DNA of 64,000 nucleotides from Bacillota bacterium (GCA_023415795.1 JAEZJG010000022.1:1-64000), one strand, 5' to 3'; positions 1-10,380 are shown, numbered from the stretch's first letter. The notes: a model not told the origin generated them from the letters alone. Translations and numbers: made by a program.

Positions 1-80
1 GCGATCACGACGATGCTGTAGCTCGTGAGCGAGAGCAGCAGTATGAAAAACATTTGCTTGTTTGTAATCGTATTGGTCAA
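1..80 (-). CDS. Probable spore germination permease (GerAB-like), N-terminal fragment
   Basis: On the minus strand a TTG codon at 78-80 follows a GAGGGG ribosome site with about 7 bases between them. It opens a frame that leaves the window at base 1. The visible residues are roughly LTNTITNKQMFFILLLSLTS and then YSIVVI, a short polar head leading into a hydrophobic helix. This resembles the start of GerAB/GerKB-type endospore germination permeases, which begin with a 'KIS-x-x-Q-x-x-x-L-L-L' motif before the first membrane segment. Only about 26 codons are present, so the family call is an inference that fits the sporulation genes elsewhere in the window. Another small membrane protein is possible. 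Confidence 0.4.
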   Translation of the reverse strand, partial: MTNTITNKQMFFILLLSLTSYSIVVI

Positions 81-189
81 GCCTGATTCCCCTCGTCCCG
101 CTCAGTATTGATGTTATTGTGCCAAAAAAATGATTTAAAATGCGCCTGTAAATCGTGATGGGACGGAATCAAAACATAAACGCGAAAAA

Positions 190-214
190 CGCCGCATATC
201 GATTAAGAGCGGCG
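190..214. other. GC-rich hairpin in the divergent gap
   Basis: CGCCGC at 190-195 pairs with GCGGCG at 209-214 across a 13-base loop, between the minus-strand fragment and the C45-like gene. No U-tract follows on either strand, so it is not a convincing terminator. A role in the leader of the downstream gene is possible but unproven. Confidence 0.3.
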
Positions 215-297
215 CAGACTTTGGCGTCTGTCTTAGAGCGTCTGTAAAACTATAAATTTAAAGCGCAGTCGCTTTTAGCGGCTGGAGGAGGTCATCG

Positions 298-1974
298 GTG
301 AGCGGCGAGATGGAGCAGCGATATGCAAAGCTGGCGGAAGCTTTTGCGGCGGACGGCTTTCGTGTTGTGAAGCGGGCGTTCACGCAGTCGGGCGGCATGG
401 GACTGATGGCAAAGCATCTGACAGCGGCGAACTATGATACGGGTGAGAAGAAAGCGGCTTATTATCTGGAAGGCACACCGTATGACCGGGGCTACCTGCT
501 GGGGCTGCTGGCGGAACCGGCCGTTGCTGACATGGCGGTCAGCTTTGCGGACAATATCGTATTTGATCAGATCAGGCTGGATTTTTTGAACAGATTTACG
601 TGGTTGCAAAAGCTGTTGGTGGCGCTTGTGGAGGAACTGACGCAAAGCGCATGGAAGTCTTTGCCCGCACATGTGCACGACGAAGCGGCGGGGCTTCTGG
701 ATGGCTGCCGCAAGAGCAATGCCAAAACAAAGGTGACGATGTCGCGCCTGATGGTGCTAAACGCGGGAATCGATTCGATGCTGGCGCTGCTTTATACCGG
801 CGGTATACTCCGTGAGCAGGCACCGCTGCTCAAGGCGGAAGATATCCGCATCAAGCTGATGTGCAATGCCTTTTCGGTTTTTGGAGCGCAGGCGGGCGGT
901 GGGCACTACTTTGCGCGGGATTTCATGTTTGCGTCTGGCGCGGTGCTGCAAAACAACGTGGCGCACATTATCCATTGTCCCTTGGGGCGCGCGGAGGAGC
1001 GCGGGCTAATGCATGTGAACGTGACGGCTCCCGGCATCATCGGCTGCTTCAGCGCAATGAACGAGAGCGGCGTCGCGGGGGGTATAAACATGTCGCCCGC
1101 AGCCAATTGCGACCCGCAGCGCGTGGGGATGAACTCGTTGCTGCTGCTGCGCGAATGCGTGATGCACGGAGCCAGCGCACGTGAAGCTGCCGCTGTTATC
1201 AAGGCGGCGCGTCGTGGTGTATCGTGGAATTATGTGCTGTCCGACGGTTACGAAGATACGGCCTGTACCGTAGAAGCGGGCGCGTCTTGGCCGCACACCG
1301 ACTATATGAACATGCCTCCCGCTGCACTGCGGCAGTATCTGCCCGACCCGAATTTCTTCGAGCAGTATCCGGCAGCACCCATTATCAACGGCGCAGCAGT
1401 GCGCTGGTACGGAGACCCGCTGCCGCAGGAGTATCTATCCTACAACTCCAGCCTGTGGCGTGCGTGGAACGAGAGCAGCTCACCGCAAGTCACGCTGCAT
1501 GCGGGTGCGTTAGAGCCCGACGGCTTCATCAATCGTACTCAGGAGGAAAAGAACTGCCCCTCAACCCAGTATTTCGCGCCGCTGCGTGCGCTGGAAGGCG
1601 TACACATGACGGGAAACCACTTCCTGCTGCCGCAGATGCGCTTGTGCGCCATGGACAGCTGGGTGGCGCGTCTGACGCTGGGCCACGCCAACGATATTCA
1701 ATGGCGGTATGACGCACTGCGGAGCGAGCTGAGCAAGACACTCAGGCGCGATGGCAGTATCAGCTTTGCATCCGCGCGGCGGCTGGCGGATTTCCTCGCG
1801 CCTTATGGGGCATACCCCGCGTATTACAAGAGCAAGCCGCGCAGCCGCGACGGAAAGGCGCTGCGCATTGAAGGCTGCGTTTCGGTGTTCGACCTGAAGG
1901 CGTGTGCAGCGGAGAGCCACTACGGCTATTTTGCGGATGAGTGGGTGAGAACCACGCTGCCGCGTTATTTGTGA
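298..1974 (+). CDS. C45-family autoproteolytic acyltransferase/hydrolase-like protein
   Basis: The 558-residue product resembles the C45 (acyl-CoA:6-aminopenicillanate acyltransferase / choloylglycine hydrolase-like, Ntn-hydrolase) group. Around residue 189 the motif LMCNAFSVFGAQ provides a plausible nucleophile Cys189 that autocleavage would expose. It is followed by GGHYFARDFMF and, at about residue 260, NESGVAGGINMSP, the usual order in this superfamily. No signal peptide is visible, so the protein is probably cytoplasmic. Start: GTG at 298 with GGAGGAGG just upstream. The gene stands alone, with no overlap with neighbours. Substrate is not predictable; members cleave or form linear amide bonds, and phospholipase B-like hydrolases share the fold. 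Confidence 0.6.
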   Translation: MSGEMEQRYAKLAEAFAADGFRVVKRAFTQSGGMGLMAKHLTAANYDTGEKKAAYYLEGTPYDRGYLLGLLAEPAVADMAVSFADNIVFDQIRLDFLNRFTWLQKLLVALVEELTQSAWKSLPAHVHDEAAGLLDGCRKSNAKTKVTMSRLMVLNAGIDSMLALLYTGGILREQAPLLKAEDIRIKLMCNAFSVFGAQAGGGHYFARDFMFASGAVLQNNVAHIIHCPLGRAEERGLMHVNVTAPGIIGCFSAMNESGVAGGINMSPAANCDPQRVGMNSLLLLRECVMHGASAREAAAVIKAARRGVSWNYVLSDGYEDTACTVEAGASWPHTDYMNMPPAALRQYLPDPNFFEQYPAAPIINGAAVRWYGDPLPQEYLSYNSSLWRAWNESSSPQVTLHAGALEPDGFINRTQEEKNCPSTQYFAPLRALEGVHMTGNHFLLPQMRLCAMDSWVARLTLGHANDIQWRYDALRSELSKTLRRDGSISFASARRLADFLAPYGAYPAYYKSKPRSRDGKALRIEGCVSVFDLKACAAESHYGYFADEWVRTTLPRYL

Positions 1975-2140
1975 GTCAAAATATCAAGTGGATACACTGT
2001 GTATAGGGCGCGAGCCTTTTAAAGCTTCAAATCTTGTGGCCATGCAAAAGCTTTAGGTATATGACGAAAAGGCGTTAATGTATTGACGGAGGTACGGCTA
2101 GTGGATTATTCTGGTCTCAGAGTAATGGAAAAGGAGACGG

Positions 2141-3160
2141 ATGATGAAGACAACGAAATGGGCGATTGTGGGTACGGGCAACATATCCAGCCAGTTTGCC
2201 GATGGCTTGAAACACGTCGAGGGGGCGCAAATTTACGCTGTGGCATCACGAAACAAGCAAACGGCGCAGGCGTTTGCGGACAAATATGGTATCACAAAAG
2301 CCTACGGCAGCTATGAGGAGATGGCCAAGGACGATGAGATCGACATCGTCTATATCGGCACGCCGCATCCCGCGCACCTTGAAAACTCGCTGATGTATCT
2401 GGAGGCGAAGCGTGCGGTGCTGTGTGACAAGCCGCTGGGCGTCACCGCTGCCGAGGTAAAGACGATGGTAGCAAAGGCACGTGAGATGGACGTTTTCTTC
2501 ATGGAGGGCATCTGGACGCGGTTTTTTCCGGCTGTGAAGCAGGCGCTGGAATGGGTTAAGTCCGGTCGCATTGGCACACCAAAAACATTTATCGCCAACT
2601 TCGGATACGATGGCAGCAGAAATCGCAACCAGTGGCGCTTTAACAAGGCGATGGCGGGCGGTGCGATGCTGGATGTGGGCATATATCCGCTGTCTACGGC
2701 GTTTGCGGCTTTTGGTTCAGATTACTCGACGGTATCGGGAGCAGCTCTTATGAACGCGGGTATCGACGAGGTAAACAGTTTCACGCTGGAGTATCCCGAT
2801 GGTCGCATTGCCGCGATGAACAGCGGTATCGCCGCATGGTTGGATAACCGCGTGGTGATCACAGGCAGTGAAGGCTGCGTGATCTTGGGCGAAGACGGCG
2901 ACCCGTGGTGGCATGCCAGTCGCGCGGCGTTGCGGTTCCCGGAGACAGACCTGCTGGCGGGCAAAGGCAGTGTGGAACTGTTCGATATGCCGTATCCGTC
3001 GACCGGTTTCCAGTATGAGGCTGCCGCAGTGCAGCAGTATGTGACACAGGGGCTGAAGGAAGCGCCCGAAATGCCGATGGACGAATCCATCAAAATTGCA
3101 GAGACTATGGAACAGCTGCTGCGTTCGTGGGGCGCGGAGTACGACGCGTTTAAGGCATGA
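2141..3160 (+). CDS. Gfo/Idh/MocA-family NAD(P)-dependent oxidoreductase
   Basis: This 339-residue protein has an N-terminal Rossmann fold with GTGNIS at about residues 11-16 and the family's EKP-type motif, here CDKPLG, near residue 97. A C-terminal alpha/beta substrate domain follows, with GGAMLDVGIYP near residue 178. The family oxidises or reduces sugars, inositols and related polyols, and dihydrodiol-dehydrogenase-like members share this pattern. Length is typical. Start: ATG at 2141 after AAGGAG; a second ATG follows immediately. The stop overlaps the start of the next gene (ATGA), so the two are translationally coupled. The substrate cannot be told from sequence. Confidence 0.8.
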   Translation: MMKTTKWAIVGTGNISSQFADGLKHVEGAQIYAVASRNKQTAQAFADKYGITKAYGSYEEMAKDDEIDIVYIGTPHPAHLENSLMYLEAKRAVLCDKPLGVTAAEVKTMVAKAREMDVFFMEGIWTRFFPAVKQALEWVKSGRIGTPKTFIANFGYDGSRNRNQWRFNKAMAGGAMLDVGIYPLSTAFAAFGSDYSTVSGAALMNAGIDEVNSFTLEYPDGRIAAMNSGIAAWLDNRVVITGSEGCVILGEDGDPWWHASRAALRFPETDLLAGKGSVELFDMPYPSTGFQYEAAAVQQYVTQGLKEAPEMPMDESIKIAETMEQLLRSWGAEYDAFKA

Positions 3161-3513
3161 GCGCATTGTTTATATGCCATCCGGGCTGCACCACCTGCAA
3201 AAAAGCGGCAGCATGGCTGGACGCTCACGGCGTAGCGTACACGTTTCGCGACATCCGGCAAGAAAACCCATCTGCTGATGAGCTGCGTGAATGGATTGCG
3301 ATGAGCGGTCTTGAAGCGAAGCGGTTCTTTAACACCAGTGGTATGCTTTATCGTTCAATGGCACTGTCGGATAAGGTGAAAGCTATGAGCACCGCTGATA
3401 TGGTTGCTCTGCTGGCGACAGATGGCATGCTGGTGAAACGACCTGTTCTGGTAACGAATGGCCGCATACTGATCGGGTTTAAAGAAACGGAGTGGCAAAA
3501 GGCTCTGTTGTAG
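3157..3513 (+). CDS. ArsC/Spx-family thioredoxin-fold protein
   Basis: The product has 118 residues with an N-terminal CxxC (Cys11 and Cys14 in HPGCTTCKKA), the hallmark of the ArsC/Spx/MgsR/YffB group. The C-terminal KRPVLVTNGRILIGF matches the conserved cis-Pro and nucleotide/thiol-binding region of the fold. It could be a thiol-dependent reductase, or a Spx-like regulator that contacts the RNA polymerase alpha subunit. The intact CxxC and the absence of arsenic genes nearby do not decide between these. Its start lies inside the stop of the oxidoreductase gene (ATGA overlap), which suggests co-expression. Confidence 0.75.
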   Translation: MSALFICHPGCTTCKKAAAWLDAHGVAYTFRDIRQENPSADELREWIAMSGLEAKRFFNTSGMLYRSMALSDKVKAMSTADMVALLATDGMLVKRPVLVTNGRILIGFKETEWQKALL

Positions 3514-3544
3514 TACGCTGATTTATGGCGGCGAAACACTCGCT

Positions 3545-3690
3545 CTGTCACGCTACATGCAGAGCGAAGCGAAGCATCCCCCACTGAAGTGCGCTGCACA
3601 GGGGATTCCTCACTGGCGTTCGGAATGACAGGGTGTTTGGCGGGGCTACCATGCAGAGCGCAGCGAAGCATCCCAAGGGGCGTGATCGTG
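3545..3690. repeat. Dispersed intergenic repeat, locus A
   Basis: Two copies of a core reading ATGCAGAGCG-N-AGCGAAGCATCCC occur here, near 3556 and 3652. Between them is a GGGGATTCCTCACTGGCGTT-CGGAATGACA segment. The same modules recur at about 10.4-10.8 kb and 32.3-32.6 kb. The locus lies between convergent gene ends (3513 and 3779) and contains no credible ORF. Confidence 0.75.
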
Positions 3691-3778
3691 TTAGGGGGGA
3701 GTTCCCGTTGCATCAACGAACATGCGGGGTTGAATGTGGGATTTTCAATAGTTTGGGAATGATCTTGAACGAAGGATC

Positions 3779-4105
3779 TTAGAACGGAAACCAGTTATCA
3801 GACTCAACCCTGCAAATTCGGATGGTGTAGCTCTTATACCAAATATGTTTACCCAGCTCCTTAGCATGCATGTGCAAGGCATGCCGCTTCCAATTATCGA
3901 TGCTGTCCATGGATGCCCAGTACGAAACGGTGATTCCCATACCGTCTGCCGCCCTTACGCTGTCGGCTCCTAAAAAGCCATGCTGTTTTTCTGCCTCCAT
4001 AACCAAGGCCTGTGCCATTTTTGCATAGCCGTTGTCTTCCTCGTTTATTTTAGACTTAAAGATAACGGCGTAGTAAGGCGGTTTGATCATATCCTTCATA
4101 TGCAA
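3779..4105 (-). CDS. Antibiotic biosynthesis monooxygenase (ABM)-like small protein
   Basis: The 108-residue product fits the dimeric alpha/beta barrel ABM/DUF3291-like group. It has a YYAVIFKSK beta strand, then a helix, then GFLGADSVRAADG-GITVSYWASMDSIDNWKRHALHMHAKELGK, the usual 'SYW.s.e.i..Wk....H..A' signature. Such proteins are small oxygenases or heme/flavin-associated enzymes of mostly unknown substrate. A TTG start at 4105 has AGGAGG 8 bases upstream; an in-frame ATG lies two codons later. It begins 2 bases after the stop of the AraC-PAS gene, so the two form a transcriptional unit. Confidence 0.7.
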   Translation of the reverse strand: MHMKDMIKPPYYAVIFKSKINEEDNGYAKMAQALVMEAEKQHGFLGADSVRAADGMGITVSYWASMDSIDNWKRHALHMHAKELGKHIWYKSYTIRICRVESDNWFPF

Positions 4106-4107
4106 TG

Positions 4108-5322
4108 CTATGCCTCCTGCTGTTCTATAACAGTTCTGGCGCTCTTGTGCTCACGGGAATACTTCTTCTTTGCCAACTCGCGGCTGATGCCCACGATACC
4201 CGCGATGGTGTCACTTTCGTCGTAGAATGGCGCTTTCATCACCTCGTACCTCTTCTGTGTTCCGTCCGGAAAAGTCATCCATTCACTGTTGCTCTGCGGC
4301 TTGCCGCTCTCTAATATTGCTTTGTCTATCTGATTGAAGAACAGAGCTTCCTTGTGTGGAAACAGATCGGCATCCCTCTTGCCGACGATCTGCGACCGGT
4401 CAAGACCCAGCACGGTGCAGAAGGCAGCATTGCAGCCCAACAGCACGAAGTTGGTATCCTTGAAGAAGATGAGATCTGGCGAGGAGTCGATGATGGTTTG
4501 GAGCAGCATGTCGTTGAAAGTGTATTTTTCTGTCACCAGCGACGACTGCCGCCTGTAGATGGACGGCGTGTAAAACATATGCCGCTTGAAGGTGCGGCTG
4601 AAATGGGCATCACTGCTAAAATGCAGCCTCTCCGCGATCTCCGATATGGGCATATTGGTGACCTTGAGCAGTTCTGCCGCCTTGGTGGTTTTCAGCTTCA
4701 GGAAGTAGTGCATGGGCGTTACACCTGTCACCTGCTTGAAAAGCCTGATGTAATGATAGCCGCACACGCCCAAAGCATCCGAGATATCGTTGACTGTCAC
4801 TTTGTCGAATACGTGCTTTTTCATAAAATTAATCGAGTCTTCCACGTAGGATTCGTACGTGCTGCTCACAGGCTTTTGCGATAGCTTGCTGTCGATGAGC
4901 GCATACAGCAGCGCTTCAACGATATGTGACATAGAAAGCATGGCCTCTCTGGACAGCCCCTTATCGTTGAAATCTAGCAGCTCCGTCATCTTCAGGCATT
5001 TGTTCGGCAGCGTATTGACCCTCTCCAGCTTGTCGCGCAGCAGTGTGCACAGCTCATCTGTGTCCTTTAACGAAAAGCTGATATTTTGACAGAACAGTTC
5101 GGGGGTGCTGCTGCCGATGCTGTATTCCTCGCCGGGATATACAATAAGCAACGATTGCGGACGCAGCGTTTGCTGCTCCTTCGCAAGGCGAAAGTGTATA
5201 GTCCCGTCCAGTAGCAGATAAATGCTATATTCATCCTTCTTCTGTACACGAAGCGGCTCGCTTCGGTTTTCGCTAGACGGCTCTTTGCCATAGATTGGGG
5301 ACGAGGATTTGATTCTGATCAC
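4108..5322 (-). CDS. AraC-family transcriptional regulator with C-terminal PAS domain
   Basis: An N-terminal cupin-like sensor region (roughly residues 1-150) is followed by an AraC HTH pair around residues 165-265. Key segments of the HTH are VNDISDALGVCGYHYIRLFK and ISEIAERLHFSSDAHFSRTF. A PAS domain follows (about 280-385: SSPDLIFFKDTNFVLLGCN, then FPDGTQKRYEV, then GIVGISREL). AraC regulators normally end with the HTH, so a PAS module after it is unusual. The likely start is GTG at 5320-5322 with GAAGGAGG 7 bases upstream; an upstream in-frame TTG at 5373 lacks a ribosome site. The gene is divergent from the sugar ABC operon at 5517 and probably controls it; the ligand is unknown. Confidence 0.85.
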   Translation of the reverse strand: MIRIKSSSPIYGKEPSSENRSEPLRVQKKDEYSIYLLLDGTIHFRLAKEQQTLRPQSLLIVYPGEEYSIGSSTPELFCQNISFSLKDTDELCTLLRDKLERVNTLPNKCLKMTELLDFNDKGLSREAMLSMSHIVEALLYALIDSKLSQKPVSSTYESYVEDSINFMKKHVFDKVTVNDISDALGVCGYHYIRLFKQVTGVTPMHYFLKLKTTKAAELLKVTNMPISEIAERLHFSSDAHFSRTFKRHMFYTPSIYRRQSSLVTEKYTFNDMLLQTIIDSSPDLIFFKDTNFVLLGCNAAFCTVLGLDRSQIVGKRDADLFPHKEALFFNQIDKAILESGKPQSNSEWMTFPDGTQKRYEVMKAPFYDESDTIAGIVGISRELAKKKYSREHKSARTVIEQQEA

Positions 5323-5358
5323 GGATAAATCCTCCTTCGTCAGTTTTGTGATTGTTTT

Positions 5359-5388
5359 ATTATAGAACAGCAACTAGAATAAGCACAA
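5359..5388 (-). promoter_or_regulatory. Candidate promoter for the AraC-PAS gene
   Basis: On the minus strand TTGTGC (5383-5388) and TATAAT (5359-5364) are separated by 18 bases, ending about 37 bases before the GTG start. The -10 box is perfect and the -35 box is weak. Confidence 0.5.
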
Positions 5389-5431
5389 TACCATGTATCA
5401 ATTATGTGCAAATAAGCGTTTATTATTTCCA

Positions 5432-5460
5432 TTGAAAAAGCTACTCATAAATAGTAATTT
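5432..5460 (+). promoter_or_regulatory. Candidate promoter for the sugar ABC operon
   Basis: TTGAAA (5432-5437) and TAATTT (5455-5460) are spaced by 17 bases, upstream of the ABC ATPase gene. The gap is shared with the divergent AraC regulator, as expected for a regulated promoter. Confidence 0.4.
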
Positions 5461-5516
5461 TAGAGTGACCCCACGATAATAATTTAATCACGATATTTAT
5501 AATAGGAGGTTCGACG

Positions 5517-7003
<1,487 letters not shown>

Positions 7004-7007
<4 letters not shown>

Positions 7008-8068
7008 TGGCTGGCCGCGACAACGCAAAGCTTGGGGAGAAGAAATCCATCTTCAAGCGTTTTGAAAACGCAACGGTCTTAACGATACTCATTGTATTTT
7101 TCATCATCATCGTTGGTATACAGCTGATTGGCAACAAGGGTGCGGAGGTTCCAACGTTCATACGTCTGGGAAACATATTTAATGTGATACAGCAGATCGC
7201 AGTACCTGGCATCGCAGCAGTCGGCATGACGCTGGTCATGATTACAGGTGGTATCGATCTGTCCGTCGGCATGCTGTCTTCGATGACCGGTATCATCGCG
7301 GCCAAGGGTATCACCGATTGGCACCTTGGTGTGCCGCTCGCCATTTTGCTGGCGGTGGCGGTGGCCGTGCTGATGGAGACGATGATGGGCTTCATTATCT
7401 CGCGCTCCAAAGTGGAATCCTTCATTATTACGCTAGGCGGCATGATAATGTTCAAGGGTATCGCGCTGCTGACCTGTAATTCAAGAGAAGTGATGATGAA
7501 CGGCGAGATCAACTTCGTTAAGGTTAATCTGATTGAAGGCGCAAAGGACCCCGTAAGCGGCCTTTCCATGGTGCTGCCTCCTTTCGTTATCGTGTTCTTC
7601 ATCATCGTGATTCTGGCGTGGCTTCTGCTTAAGTACACACAGTACGGACATCGGCTGTTTGCGGTTGGCAGCAACCCGCAGGCGGCGTATCTGGCAGGCA
7701 TAAACGTTAAAAATGTCAAACTGAGCGTGTACATGATCAACGGCTTGCTGGTGGGTATTGGCTCTATCATGCTGCTGGCGCGCGTGAACACCGGTATTAT
7801 CTCGTTGGGAGAGGGGCTGGAGATCGACGCCATTGCAATGGCTGTTATCGGCGGCACGGCGATGAGCGGCGGCAAGGGCAATATCTGGGGTACTTTCTTT
7901 GGTATATTGCTGCTGGGCAGCATAGGCAACGCGATGAACATGCTCAAGCTGCAATCCGAATGGCAGTTTGTCGCTAAGGGTCTTATCATCATATTGGCGG
8001 TGGCCGCTGGGGCGTTCTCCAAGAGCATCGGCGCCCAATTGAGCAAGGTGTTCCGCCGAGCGAACTGA
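7004..8068 (+). CDS. Sugar ABC transporter permease (RbsC/MglC type)
   Basis: The product has 354 residues and multiple hydrophobic helices. It carries the family signatures GGIDLSVG (about residue 80) and AIGGTAMSGGKG in the form AVIGGTAMSGGKGNIWGT (about 285). These mark BPD-type permeases of the RbsC/MglC/XylH group; the homodimer forms the channel for a monosaccharide. Its start overlaps the ATPase stop by 4 bases (ATGA), preceded by a GGGGG ribosome site. A 123-base spacer separates it from the binding-protein gene, longer than the other junctions of this operon. Confidence 0.92.
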
Positions 8069-8191
8069 CACAAATAATGCACCCATAACTGAATGCTATT
8101 TCGGCAGCTATGCCGATTACAAGCCTGTAATGTGCAGGTTGTGTTAAAAGCACCCTAAAACGGTGCCAAATCAAAAGGAGGAAAAGAAACA

Positions 8192-9358
8192 GTGAAAAAG
8201 ATTCTTATTGTTCTGGTATGTTTGGCAATGCTGGTCGGAATGGCCGCGTGTCAGCCGGCTGCGCCGGCCGCTTCTGAAGCGCCCGCTGCGCCTGCGGCTA
8301 CCGAAGCTCCCGCAGAGCCCGATGCGCCCTCAACAGAACCAGATGCTCCGGCGGCAGAAGCCAAGGTCATCGGCTACTATAAGGATGCTGCGGACGATTT
8401 CTACAAGGCTGGCTATGAAGTGTTCAAAACCCTCGCAGAAGCGAAGGGCTGGCAGGTTATTGACGTGGTGGGCGGCGGCACAGCTCCCGAGCAGATCGCG
8501 GCTATTGAGAACTTCATCACCATGCAGGTAGATGCTATTGTATGCGTTCAGAACTCTCCCCAGACCACCTCTGAGTGCTTGGCGAAGTGCAACGACGCGG
8601 GAATCCCGTACTTTGCGCTGACGCATAATCCTCCGAATGAACCCGGTCTTGCTGGTTTTGCAGGATTCGACTGGGTGCAGATCGGCAGATATGCCGGTGA
8701 GTCCGCCATGAAGAACAACGTGAAGAAGCTCATCATGATCGAAGGCAAACTGGGTCAGGGAACGGCGTCTGGTCAGTCCGAAGGCTTTATCAAGTCGTAT
8801 GCGGATGCAGGCAAGGATGTCGGTAATGCGCTGAACGAAGTGGGCGTAAAGGGCACCGGCGGTGCTGATCTCGAAGTTGTGTTCTGGGGCTCCGGCAACT
8901 GGTTTGCAGGCCCGGCCAAGACGGTTATGCAAGACGCTATCGCAGCACTGGGCAAAGACGGCTTTGACGGCGTGTATGTCCACAACGACGAAATGCTGAC
9001 GGGCGTGCTGGAAGCCATGAAAGAAGCCGGCCTGAACAGCGGCGACTACTGGATCGGTTCCTCGAACGGCAAAGAGAAGTCTTGGGATTGGGTAGCGAAT
9101 GGCGAAGTGACGATGGACGTCAACGAGTGCCCCACGCTGGAAGCCGACATCGCTTTCCAGCAGGTCACTGCTTGCTTCGAAGGCAAGGAATATAAGAAGG
9201 CTATCTTCGTCAGCATCCTTCCTTACGACAAGGAAACGCTGAATAAGGATCAGATGGTACCGTGGATTCTGGAAGACTACATGGCAAAGCGTGCCGCTAA
9301 TGCGTTCGTGTATGACATGAATGATCCGGCCCACAGAGAAAACCCGGACTACAAGTAG
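8192..9358 (+). CDS. Sugar ABC transporter substrate-binding lipoprotein (RbsB-like)
   Basis: The 388-residue product has a lipoprotein signal peptide ending in GMAAC (lipid-modified Cys near residue 20). An Ala/Pro/Glu-rich linker follows to about residue 50, then a periplasmic-binding-protein-1-like domain. The ALTHNPPNEPGLAGFAGFDW and VHNDEMLTGVLEAMKEAG segments are typical of RbsB/XylF-type receptors. It captures the sugar outside the membrane for the permease/ATPase pair upstream. The start is GTG at 8192 after AAAAGGAGG. A 10-bp hairpin directly follows the gene, which may stabilise its mRNA relative to the downstream gene. Confidence 0.9.
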   Translation: MKKILIVLVCLAMLVGMAACQPAAPAASEAPAAPAATEAPAEPDAPSTEPDAPAAEAKVIGYYKDAADDFYKAGYEVFKTLAEAKGWQVIDVVGGGTAPEQIAAIENFITMQVDAIVCVQNSPQTTSECLAKCNDAGIPYFALTHNPPNEPGLAGFAGFDWVQIGRYAGESAMKNNVKKLIMIEGKLGQGTASGQSEGFIKSYADAGKDVGNALNEVGVKGTGGADLEVVFWGSGNWFAGPAKTVMQDAIAALGKDGFDGVYVHNDEMLTGVLEAMKEAGLNSGDYWIGSSNGKEKSWDWVANGEVTMDVNECPTLEADIAFQQVTACFEGKEYKKAIFVSILPYDKETLNKDQMVPWILEDYMAKRAANAFVYDMNDPAHRENPDYK

Positions 9359-9395
9359 TCTTAAGGTAAAAAGAAACTCAGAAGAACAAACATGG

Positions 9396-9421
9396 GGGAG
9401 GCTGGCATCATCCGGCCTCCC
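9396..9421 (+). other. Intercistronic hairpin after binding-protein gene
   Basis: A 10-bp stem, GGGAGGCTGG (9396-9405) with CCGGCCTCCC (9412-9421) and one G-T pair, encloses a CATCAT loop between the binding-protein and epimerase genes. No U-tract follows. An attenuator or 3'-end protecting hairpin is likelier than a full terminator. Confidence 0.6.
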
Positions 9422-9442
9422 TTCATAACAGGAGAAGCATTT

Positions 9443-10285
9443 ATGAAAACGGGAATCAATCTTTTTCTCTGGACGGCAGAGCCGAAGTTTTCCAAGCATG
9501 AGAGCCTGCTTGAAAAGATCAAGGACTGGGGTTATGATGCCTTTGAAATGTGCGTCGGGCAGCTGGATGCGGACGAGATCAGCCGATTTGCCGCAAAGGC
9601 AGAATCGCTGGGCTTGGCAAGAACCGCACTGGACGTTTATGCCGCTTCGGATATGGATATCATCAGCCCGGATCCGGCGATGCAAAAAAAGGCTGTCGAT
9701 TTTATCAAAGCATGCCTGTCTAAGGCGAGAGACCTTGGTTCCACGGTGTTCAGCGGTCCCGTTTTTCAGGGGTTGGGCAACACCTCGCAGGCTGCACCCA
9801 CCAAAGACGAATGGAAACGCGCGGTGGAGCTGCTGCGCGGGTGTGCAGAGCACGGACAGCAAGTGGGCGTGAGGCTTGCTGCCGAGCCGCTGAACCGCTT
9901 CGAGATGTACCTTGTCAACACGATGGATCAGGCGTACCAGTTTTGCAAGGATGTTGATAACGATTACTTCGGTATACTGGCGGACACGCATCATTCCAAC
10001 ATTGAGGAGTACAGCGTTGCCCAATCGTACGGCAAGGTGCTGGACAAGATATTTAACGTACACATATCCGAGAACAACAGAGGCATACCGGGTGAAGGGC
10101 ATGCGGCTATGCCGGAGCTTTTTGAAACACTAAAAAAAGGCGGTTACGAGGGACATCTGGTGGTGGAGGCGTTTAATGCAAACGTGCCGGAAATGCGCCC
10201 GCTGTTGCGGCTGTGGCGCCCCTTTGTGGATTCGGAGGACGAAATCGCTATAAAAGCGTTAAAGTATATGAAACAATTTATCTGA
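9443..10285 (+). CDS. Sugar phosphate isomerase/epimerase-family protein (TIM barrel)
   Basis: The 280-residue protein belongs to the xylose-isomerase-like TIM-barrel family, close in pattern to D-tagatose/D-psicose 3-epimerases. It has an N-terminal KTGINLFLWT strand. Metal-ligand candidates appear in AAEPLNRFEM, GILADTHHSNIEE, NVHISENNRGIPGEGH and GHLVVEAF; two acidic residues, a His and an Asp form the Mn/Co site in characterised relatives. The ATG at 9443 is preceded by GGAGA at 9431; the upstream in-frame ATG at 9392 falls inside the hairpin stem and has no ribosome site. As the last gene of the operon it probably converts the imported sugar, perhaps a ketohexose. Confidence 0.8.
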   Translation: MKTGINLFLWTAEPKFSKHESLLEKIKDWGYDAFEMCVGQLDADEISRFAAKAESLGLARTALDVYAASDMDIISPDPAMQKKAVDFIKACLSKARDLGSTVFSGPVFQGLGNTSQAAPTKDEWKRAVELLRGCAEHGQQVGVRLAAEPLNRFEMYLVNTMDQAYQFCKDVDNDYFGILADTHHSNIEEYSVAQSYGKVLDKIFNVHISENNRGIPGEGHAAMPELFETLKKGGYEGHLVVEAFNANVPEMRPLLRLWRPFVDSEDEIAIKALKYMKQFI

Positions 10286-10357
10286 TATCCGTGGGTACAA
10301 CTTTTGCGACAGATACAGATAAGCCAACAAGATACTAGTCGTCTCCTATTATTTACG

Positions 10358-10380
10358 GGCGTTCCACGGAGCGCCTTTTC
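10358..10380 (+). terminator. Intrinsic terminator of the sugar ABC operon
   Basis: GGCGTTC (10358-10364) pairs with GAGCGCC (10369-10375) around CACG, followed by TTTTCTTTT. It lies about 70 bases after the epimerase stop. Confidence 0.75.

Noticed and set aside
769..778. GAATCGATTC, identical to the LacI operator
   Set aside because: It lies in the middle of the C45-like coding sequence, far from any promoter and 54 kb from the regulator; a chance match is likely.
8330..10102. A long open antisense frame (about 590 codons) opposite the binding-protein and epimerase genes
   Set aside because: It has no ribosome site, no recognisable domain and an Arg/His/Leu-rich composition typical of frames opposite real genes; the plus-strand genes are clear family members.
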